DNA of 18,206 nt, from NCBI GenBank assembly GCA_007375915.1, contig VMFF01000012.1:1-18206 (forward strand), written 5' to 3'. A model generated the notes under the pieces. That model saw only the letters and a program-made list of their open reading frames with translations. It had not been told where the DNA came from and made no database searches. Both the position numbers and the translations under genes were made by a program. Positions 13,726-18,206 of this stretch are shown here, piece by piece. The number at the start of each line of letters is the position of its first letter. Position 1 is the stretch's first letter. The stretch comes from Candidatus Doudnabacteria bacterium Gr01-1014_77 (GTDB lineage: Bacteria; Patescibacteriota; Doudnabacteria; UBA920; VMFF01).

Positions 13726-14142
13726 ATGGGCGAAACACAACCAGAAATAACAAGGGAACCGTTTAACGATTCAACTCCAGTTTCAGAAATAGAGCCGATT
13801 GAACAAGGCGGTTTAACCCCACAAGATCGAGAAGAACTAAGAAGCTTAGTTGAAGCTCCTCTTTTAGATGCATGCCAACTCCTTTATGACAAAGGGGTTA
13901 AAACAGTTTTTTCCTCTGCGAATAGAAAAGACGTGGGAGGAAGTGCTCACATAGCAATAGATTTTGATACTTTAAGTGCAAACAATAAAGCAATAGCAGC
14001 CAGACTTGGAACAGAAGGCATGATACATGGTTTCAAACCAAGAAAAGGTATATATATAAACTTCCCTATTACTCCGCAAACTACACTTGGTGAAATACGA
14101 AAAGCATCTCTAGATATTGCTGAGCAATTCGAACAACAATAA
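13726..14142 (+). CDS. Hypothetical acidic cytosolic protein
   Basis: 138 aa without signal peptide or membrane segments. The first 30 residues are acidic and probably disordered (EITREPFNDSTPVSEIEPIEQGG). A compact domain follows (about 31-138) with LTPQDREELRSLVEAPLLDACQLLYDKGVKTVFSSANRKDVGG, AHIAIDFDTLS and a GFKPRKGIYINFPIT strand pair. I do not recognise the family. There is no Shine-Dalgarno, and a -10 box just upstream suggests a leaderless message. Base composition matches the AT-rich host rather than the cassette before it or the phosphorylase after it. Confidence 0.75.
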   Translation: MGETQPEITREPFNDSTPVSEIEPIEQGGLTPQDREELRSLVEAPLLDACQLLYDKGVKTVFSSANRKDVGGSAHIAIDFDTLSANNKAIAARLGTEGMIHGFKPRKGIYINFPITPQTTLGEIRKASLDIAEQFEQQ

Positions 14143-14156
14143 CTTTTCAAATCAAA

Positions 14157-14186
14157 GCGACGGCAATCCTATCGGAAAGCCGTCGC
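14157..14186 (-). terminator. Strong hairpin, probable terminator of the phosphorylase gene
   Basis: GCGACGGC and GCCGTCGC form a perfect 8-bp stem with an inner TCC-tatc-GGA across an AA/AA internal loop. On the minus strand it follows the phosphorylase stop by about 20 nt and is followed by a weak T-rich stretch (TTTGATTTG). Confidence 0.6.
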
Positions 14187-14206
14187 AGTGAAAGAAACAG
14201 GAAAGG

Positions 14207-15028
14207 TCACAGCGCTTCTACGACCGAGCACAACGCGTTGCCCAGGTCTTTCGACGCGCTGGTAGCGCGCATCAAGTTAGACCCGTGCGAATGCTCCTCC
14301 ACGGAGTCATTCGTAATAAACGCGAGTGCCGTGACGTTGGCTCCGTAGAGCGACGCTATGCAGGCCTCGGGGAGCGTACTCATCCCGACGATGTCAGCAC
14401 CCAGCATCCGAAGCGCTTGCTTGTCGTAGCGCCGACCTTCGAAAAAGGGACCGCGCACCATCGCGTACGACCCAGAGGTAACACGTCCCTTGAACACACC
14501 CATGAGCATGCGAGTTATCGAGTCAACCCCGAACTTCGAGATCGTATCTTCAGGGGAGCAATACTCTCCCGTGTAGAGTGGCATGTCTGGTGCCACCAAC
14601 GTCACGAAGCCGTCGATCACTACCAGGTTGCCAACGTCGATGCTCGTCTTGGGAAGTGCCCCTGCTGCGCACGTCACGATCAACTTCGTAACCCCGAGCT
14701 GCATCAGGGTTTCGGTCTGCAGCCGAACCATCTGATGGATCATGGGGTCTGCCGGAGCCTCGTGAAGATGAACGCGACCACTCAGACCAACGATCGGTCG
14801 ACCAGCGCATACACCCGAGATGAACGTCCGGTTGTGTCCTTGGAGGTCGTTGAGATGCCCAAAACCAGGCACGTCCTCAAAAGGGACCTCCATCATGCGA
14901 TCAAGGACAAGCTTGTCGCCCCACCCTGTTCCCAAAATAACCCCGATCGGGTCGCTGGGAATCTCAAGCCGGTGACGAACAAAATCAGCGGCCTGGGTGG
15001 CTAGCTTTTCTGCTTTCCAGTTTCTCAA
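14207..15028 (-). CDS. Purine nucleoside phosphorylase (trimeric PNP/MTAP family), GC-rich
   Basis: 273 aa. Family motifs in order are GVILGTGWGD (29-38, phosphate site), GHNRTFISG (64-72), GRVHLHE (84-90), VTCAAGALP (118-126), MVRGPFFEG with E197, GADIVGMSTLPE with M216, and FITNDS with N240. These correspond to the phosphate-, base- and ribose-binding residues of trimeric PNPs. It splits purine nucleosides with phosphate into base plus ribose-1-phosphate for salvage. MTAP specificity cannot be excluded. The start is TTG, set by a strong GGAGGA 7 nt upstream; no ATG is near. GC is far above the window average and codons are of GC-rich type, pointing to recent transfer from a high-GC donor. 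Confidence 0.9.
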   Translation of the reverse strand: MRNWKAEKLATQAADFVRHRLEIPSDPIGVILGTGWGDKLVLDRMMEVPFEDVPGFGHLNDLQGHNRTFISGVCAGRPIVGLSGRVHLHEAPADPMIHQMVRLQTETLMQLGVTKLIVTCAAGALPKTSIDVGNLVVIDGFVTLVAPDMPLYTGEYCSPEDTISKFGVDSITRMLMGVFKGRVTSGSYAMVRGPFFEGRRYDKQALRMLGADIVGMSTLPEACIASLYGANVTALAFITNDSVEEHSHGSNLMRATSASKDLGNALCSVVEAL

Positions 15029-15096
15029 TTAGATATCCTCCGTTAGGTGAAACCAAGCCTGCGAAAAAGCGCGTATTGGTCAAAGCAATATACAAC

Positions 15097-15123
15097 AAAA
15101 AAAGCACTGTGACAAGTGCTTTT
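15097..15123. terminator. Intrinsic terminator of pyrD (works in both directions)
   Basis: AAAAGCACT (15100-15108), 6-nt loop, AGTGCTTTT (15115-15123), with a further A-run on plus that becomes the T-run for minus transcripts leaving pyrD 40 nt upstream. Confidence 0.85.
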
Positions 15124-15163
15124 GAAACGCAATTAAGTTAAACAAAATTAAATCCTGATTAGG

Positions 15164-16288
15164 TTATCTATCAACACCAACTGCTTCTGATATATTGTTA
15201 TATCCATCTTTTTTAAGTAGCTCTACTAGTCCTAAGTTTATACTTGAAATGACTTGAGGCCCTTCAAAAATCATCCCTGTTATCATCTGGAGCAATGTTG
15301 CTCCTTTCTTTATTTTCCTGTAAGCATCTTCTGCTGTAAAAATTCCTCCGCATCCAATAATTACAAACTCTTTACCACACTTTTTGTATATATAGCTTAT
15401 GAGGTTGTCAGAAAGATCAGAAACAACTTTACCACTCATCCCTCCAACATCTGGAACAGAGTGGTCTTTTATTTTTTCACTTGCTCTGTTCTTTGAAAGA
15501 TTTGTGCAAATAAACCCGGAGATGTGATATTTTCTCGAAACTTCTATTATTCTATCAATAACATCAAAAGAAAGTTCAGCCGGCATTTTTAAGAATATCG
15601 GTTTATCACGTTGGGTGTCTTTTTCTGATATTGCTCTTAACAAACGATCTAGTTTTTCTGGATCTGTAAAAGGTTCTCCACCAAAAACATTAGGACAGCT
15701 AATATTGATCGTGAAATAGTCTCCGATATTTTTGTTTTTAAAAGTCATATATGCTTTTACATAATCTGCAATCCCCTGTAATTCATCAACAGTATTTTCA
15801 TCATTTGTCTTAGCAACGCTTATCCCAATTGGAAACTCAAACTTTAATTTATCAAGGCGTTCGGAAATAGCTTCGCATCCATCATTTTTAAGTCCATAGT
15901 ACACCAAAAGACTTTGAGAGTTTTTTAGTCTCCACAAACGTTTACCTGGATTACCAGAACAAGGCTCTCCGGTTACAGAACCAACCTCTTCAAAACCAAA
16001 ACCCACTGATGGCAATACCTGAGTCAACCTCCCATTTTTATCAAATCCAGCAGCTAACCCAATCGGGTTTTTAAATCGAATTCCTAAAACCGTTTGCTCC
16101 AGTGCTGGATTTGTATACCCAAACATAACTCTGGTTAAAACCCTCCCCACAGAAAACTTTCCCATCAACACACCAATATTTGTAACACGATCATGAACAT
16201 ATTCAGGATCAAACATAAAAAACAGCCTTTTAGAGACATTTTTGTAAAAAAATTCTTCTACTGAATTACGAGCTTTTATTATGTTCAT
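15164..16288 (-). CDS. pyrD: Dihydroorotate dehydrogenase, class-2-like, with Cys base
   Basis: 374 aa. The N-terminal helical extension (about 10-60, with MFDPEYVHDRVTNIG) is the membrane- and quinone-facing part typical of class 2 enzymes. The barrel has NPIGLAAGFDKNG (74-86), FGFEEVGSVT, the catalytic loop NISCPN with C198, IFLKMP, and the FMN phosphate site IIGCGGIFTAEDAYRKIKKGATLLQMITGMIFEGP. It oxidises dihydroorotate to orotate in pyrimidine synthesis. Class 2 enzymes normally carry Ser at the C198 position, and Cys is the class 1 residue. AAGG lies too close to the ATG to act as a ribosome binding site, and a promoter 6 nt upstream suggests a leaderless message. No other pyrimidine genes are in the window. 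Confidence 0.93.
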   Translation of the reverse strand: MNIIKARNSVEEFFYKNVSKRLFFMFDPEYVHDRVTNIGVLMGKFSVGRVLTRVMFGYTNPALEQTVLGIRFKNPIGLAAGFDKNGRLTQVLPSVGFGFEEVGSVTGEPCSGNPGKRLWRLKNSQSLLVYYGLKNDGCEAISERLDKLKFEFPIGISVAKTNDENTVDELQGIADYVKAYMTFKNKNIGDYFTINISCPNVFGGEPFTDPEKLDRLLRAISEKDTQRDKPIFLKMPAELSFDVIDRIIEVSRKYHISGFICTNLSKNRASEKIKDHSVPDVGGMSGKVVSDLSDNLISYIYKKCGKEFVIIGCGGIFTAEDAYRKIKKGATLLQMITGMIFEGPQVISSINLGLVELLKKDGYNNISEAVGVDR

Positions 16289-16294
16289 ACCTTA

Positions 16295-16323
16295 ATTAAA
16301 GATCTGTTCTCTACAAAAAGCAA
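16295..16323 (-). promoter_or_regulatory. Promoter of pyrD, leaderless arrangement
   Basis: TTGCTT (16323-16318), exactly 17 bp, TTTAAT (16300-16295) on minus. Only 6 nt separate the -10 box from the ATG. Confidence 0.6.
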
Positions 16324-16339
16324 GACTAGCTCAAATCAT

Positions 16340-16368
16340 TTCTTGATATAAAGGATATAGTATATAAT
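16340..16368 (+). promoter_or_regulatory. Promoter of the small membrane protein pair, leaderless arrangement
   Basis: TTCTTG (16340-16345), 17 bp, perfect TATAAT (16363-16368). The ATG at 16377 follows after 8 nt and has no Shine-Dalgarno. Confidence 0.65.
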
Positions 16369-16376
16369 ATTCACAT

Positions 16377-16856
16377 ATGGACATAACAGCTATTCTAACA
16401 GCTAAACCAGTTTTAATAGGTCTACACTTAGGATTCGCAATCATTGGAATCGATGCTTTCCTCTGGCTCTTGGGAGAAACAGTTTCCAATTCAGGAACCA
16501 TAAGAAGGCGCGCGACTGCTGCAATCATTGGATTAGTAGGATATGCTCTTACCTGGATTATTGGTGGATATTACTATGTAAAATTCTACGGTCCACTGGT
16601 TAAACCAATCATCAAAGCTGGAAATGCACCTTGGGCTCACGCAATAGCCATGGAAGCAAAAGAACACATTTTTCTTTTTGCCATACCTTTAGCAGTAACT
16701 ATATATTTCATTTCTAAGATAGACGCTAACGAATTAAAAAACCTTGGACTTCGCAAAGGATTAATTCATTTAACAGCAATTGCAGCTGCACTTGGATTAA
16801 GTCTTGGTTTAATGGGCTTTGTAATTTCAGCTGCTGCAAGATGGGGAGCTATTTAA
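16377..16856 (+). CDS. Four-helix membrane protein with helix-located histidines
   Basis: 159 aa with four hydrophobic helices (about 10-32, 46-68, 95-113, 128-152). Histidines sit in or at the ends of helices: H17 in GLHLGFAIIGIDAFLW, H88 and H97 around AHAIAMEAKEHIFLF, and H131 in LIHLTAIAAA. Acidic residues D26 and E34 also lie in or near helix 1. This spacing recalls small heme- or metal-binding membrane proteins (CopD or cytochrome b561-like folds), but no family motif is decisive and this is inference. It has its own promoter with no leader and is followed after 7 nt by a second small membrane protein. Confidence 0.75.
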   Translation: MDITAILTAKPVLIGLHLGFAIIGIDAFLWLLGETVSNSGTIRRRATAAIIGLVGYALTWIIGGYYYVKFYGPLVKPIIKAGNAPWAHAIAMEAKEHIFLFAIPLAVTIYFISKIDANELKNLGLRKGLIHLTAIAAALGLSLGLMGFVISAAARWGAI

Positions 16857-16863
16857 TAAATAT

Positions 16864-17181
16864 ATGAACAAACTTTCCTCAATATATTCTTCTTCTTACT
16901 CTGCAACCATCAGCATAATACTTACTGTTGTAATTACATTGGGCGCAGAACTTTCTCCTTCTTTCAAAACCTGGTTAGCTGGTTTTACAGGGCATCACTG
17001 GGTGACCAAAAGCTGGATATCAATAATAGTGTTTGTGCTGTTATTCTTGGTTTTCAGACTCACCAGTAAATCAGTAGATGCATCTAAAACTAAAAGAGCT
17101 ATTTGTACTCTTGAAACCTCGGTTGTTCTAGGAATAATAATAATCCTAGGGTTCTATCTTTACGAATTCCTCAAACACTAG
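16864..17181 (+). CDS. Three-helix membrane protein, partner of the preceding gene
   Basis: 105 aa with helices at about 13-32, 50-66 and 84-102. A His-His pair (H44/H45) lies in the outer or inner loop SFKTWLAGFTGHHWVTKSW, and a basic patch (SKTKRA) lies before helix 3. I recognise no family. It lies 7 nt after the four-helix protein and shares its terminator, so the two probably act together in the membrane. No clear ribosome binding site is visible in the short gap. Confidence 0.75.
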   Translation: MNKLSSIYSSSYSATISIILTVVITLGAELSPSFKTWLAGFTGHHWVTKSWISIIVFVLLFLVFRLTSKSVDASKTKRAICTLETSVVLGIIIILGFYLYEFLKH

Positions 17182-17192
17182 AAAACTATACC

Positions 17193-17221
17193 AAAACCTG
17201 GGATATGGTCCCAGGTTTTTT
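17193..17221 (+). terminator. Intrinsic terminator of the membrane protein pair
   Basis: AAAACCTGGGA (17193-17203), loop TATGG, TCCCAGGTTTT (17209-17219), T-run. The 11-bp stem is perfect. Confidence 0.92.
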
Positions 17222-17255
17222 CTTTTATTCCAAACAAGCTATTATCCCCATTTTC

Positions 17256-17264
17256 TGTTATGAT
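17256..17264 (+). promoter_or_regulatory. Extended -10 promoter of the DEAD-box helicase gene
   Basis: TGT-TATGAT, about 36 nt before the ATG at 17301, with no clear -35. Confidence 0.5.
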
Positions 17265-17300
17265 TACTACGTTATTCACTTAATTCACTAAGGAAATGTA

Positions 17301-18206
17301 ATGCAACAACCAGTATTCGGATTCTCCAACCTCGGTATAGCGCCAAAACTGATGGAGATCCTTGCAAAAAATAAGTTTGAAACTCCAACACCAATCCAGA
17401 AACAATCAATCCCCCCTGCTATTGAAGGCAAGGATTTAATGGGTATTGCCCAAACAGGAACCGGCAAAACTCTTGCTTTTGGTATTCCAATGATTCAAAG
17501 ACTTGCTCAAAGCGGCGGTAAAAGCAAAGGCTTAGTTATATTGCCTACAAGAGAACTAGCTTTACAGGTAAATGAAACACTTAAAAAAATTGGTAGCTCC
17601 CTTGGCTTAAAAACTGCAATCTTAATCGGTGGGGAATCACCTGTAAAACAGATAAAGATGTTGCATACAAACCCACATATCATCATCGGAACACCTGGAA
17701 GATTAAATGATCTTTTAGAAACAAGACGTTTAGATCTATCAAAGGCAGACATCCTTGTTTTAGATGAAGCAGACAGAATGCTTGATATGGGTTTCATTCC
17801 TCAGATTAAAAAAGTTTTGTCTCATCTTCCAAAGAAACGCCAGACAATGCTTTTTTCTGCAACCATGCCAGAAGCAATTGTTAATATCGCAAACTCTTAC
17901 ATGATGATGCCTTTGCGTGTTGAAGTTGCGCCTGCTGGAACTTCTGTACAAGCAATTAGCCAGGAACTATTTTTTGTAGACAAACAAGACAAACTTCGTT
18001 TGCTTGCTAGCATTCTTGATCAATACAAAGGAAGCATTCTTGTTTTTTCAAGAACTAAACACGGCGCAAAAAAAATAACCAAGATCGTAAGAGATCTAGG
18101 TCATACAGCAACAGAGATTCATTCAAACCGTTCGTTAAGCCAACGACTTGCTGCTTTAGATGGATTCAAGATTGGGAGATTCAGAGTACTTATAGCTACA
18201 GACATT
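17301..18206 (+). CDS. DEAD-box ATP-dependent RNA helicase (RhlE-like), 3' end outside window
   Basis: The frame runs open to the window edge (302 codons). Helicase motifs appear in order. The Q motif region is FGFSNLGIAPKL and PTPIQKQSIPPAIEGKD; motif I is AQTGTGKT (50-57); Ia is PTRELALQ; Ib is TPGR; II is DEAD (155-158); III is SAT (186-188); IV is ILVFSRTK; motif V begins as VLIATDI at the edge. It unwinds RNA duplexes in ribosome assembly, mRNA decay or cold adaptation. The short N-terminus before the Q motif fits RhlE/CshA-type enzymes. The start is set by AAGGA 6 nt upstream. An out-of-frame ATG at 17296 overlaps it. Confidence 0.95.
   Translation, partial: MQQPVFGFSNLGIAPKLMEILAKNKFETPTPIQKQSIPPAIEGKDLMGIAQTGTGKTLAFGIPMIQRLAQSGGKSKGLVILPTRELALQVNETLKKIGSSLGLKTAILIGGESPVKQIKMLHTNPHIIIGTPGRLNDLLETRRLDLSKADILVLDEADRMLDMGFIPQIKKVLSHLPKKRQTMLFSATMPEAIVNIANSYMMMPLRVEVAPAGTSVQAISQELFFVDKQDKLRLLASILDQYKGSILVFSRTKHGAKKITKIVRDLGHTATEIHSNRSLSQRLAALDGFKIGRFRVLIATDI

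Noticed and set aside
14285..15004. 239-codon plus-strand frame opposite the phosphorylase
   Set aside because: It is a shadow frame of a GC-rich gene. The minus strand carries every phosphorylase motif and a proper ribosome binding site.
1..18206. CRISPR array or classical defence/toxin-antitoxin system
   Set aside because: No regularly spaced direct repeats and no Cas, restriction, toxin or antitoxin signatures were found on either strand.

Overview
The window is an AT-rich stretch of bacterial chromosome. Several traits suggest a small-genome bacterium, possibly of the Patescibacteria/CPR type (inference, not proven): low GC, small operons with 1-8 nt overlaps, an archaeal-type class I fructose-bisphosphate aldolase paired with transaldolase, many conserved proteins of unknown role, and several genes whose -10 box lies only 6-12 nt before the ATG (leaderless or nearly so). 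UGA serves as a normal stop, for example in the aldolase and the 51-aa protein, which argues against the UGA=Gly code used by some CPR groups.

Layout. 2-541: C-terminal part of a Xer-type tyrosine recombinase. 566-2691 (minus): operon lemA / TPM-domain protein / RsuA-RluB-type pseudouridine synthase. 2857-5674 (plus): a two-component system, with an OmpR-type regulator and a 7TM-GAF histidine kinase, divergent from lemA. 5729-5805 (minus): tRNA-Arg(UCU). 5862-8090 (minus): tightly overlapping DoxX-like / aldolase / transaldolase operon. 8152-8344 (minus): an odd tRNA-like gene with a structured 3' trailer. 8371-9261 (minus): SAM-dependent methyltransferase. 9334-9408 (plus): tRNA-Asn(GUU). 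9589-10544: decayed glycerol kinase. 10645-12161 (plus): rsgA, a 51-aa two-helix membrane protein and a YdeI/OmpD-associated domain protein.

12217-13682 differs in composition (visibly GC-richer). It carries a strong promoter, a cysteine-cluster (YkgJ-type) protein, a three-helix membrane protein and a gene-free stretch of about 290 nt. That stretch folds by eye into many perfect helices, including a possible pseudoknot, and ends in an intrinsic terminator. It is the best candidate here for something undescribed. 13726-14142 is an unknown acidic protein.

14207-15028 (minus) is a GC-rich, TTG-started purine nucleoside phosphorylase that looks horizontally acquired. It is followed by class-2-like pyrD (15164-16288, minus), which has Cys where class 2 normally has Ser. 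A divergent pair of small histidine-containing membrane proteins (16377-17181) comes next, and the window ends inside a DEAD-box RNA helicase (17301-18206).

Functionally the region mixes central carbon (aldolase/transaldolase), nucleotide metabolism (pyrD, PNP), ribosome and RNA maturation (pseudouridine synthase, RsgA, methyltransferase, helicase, tRNAs) and envelope signalling (LemA/TPM with a neighbouring two-component system).
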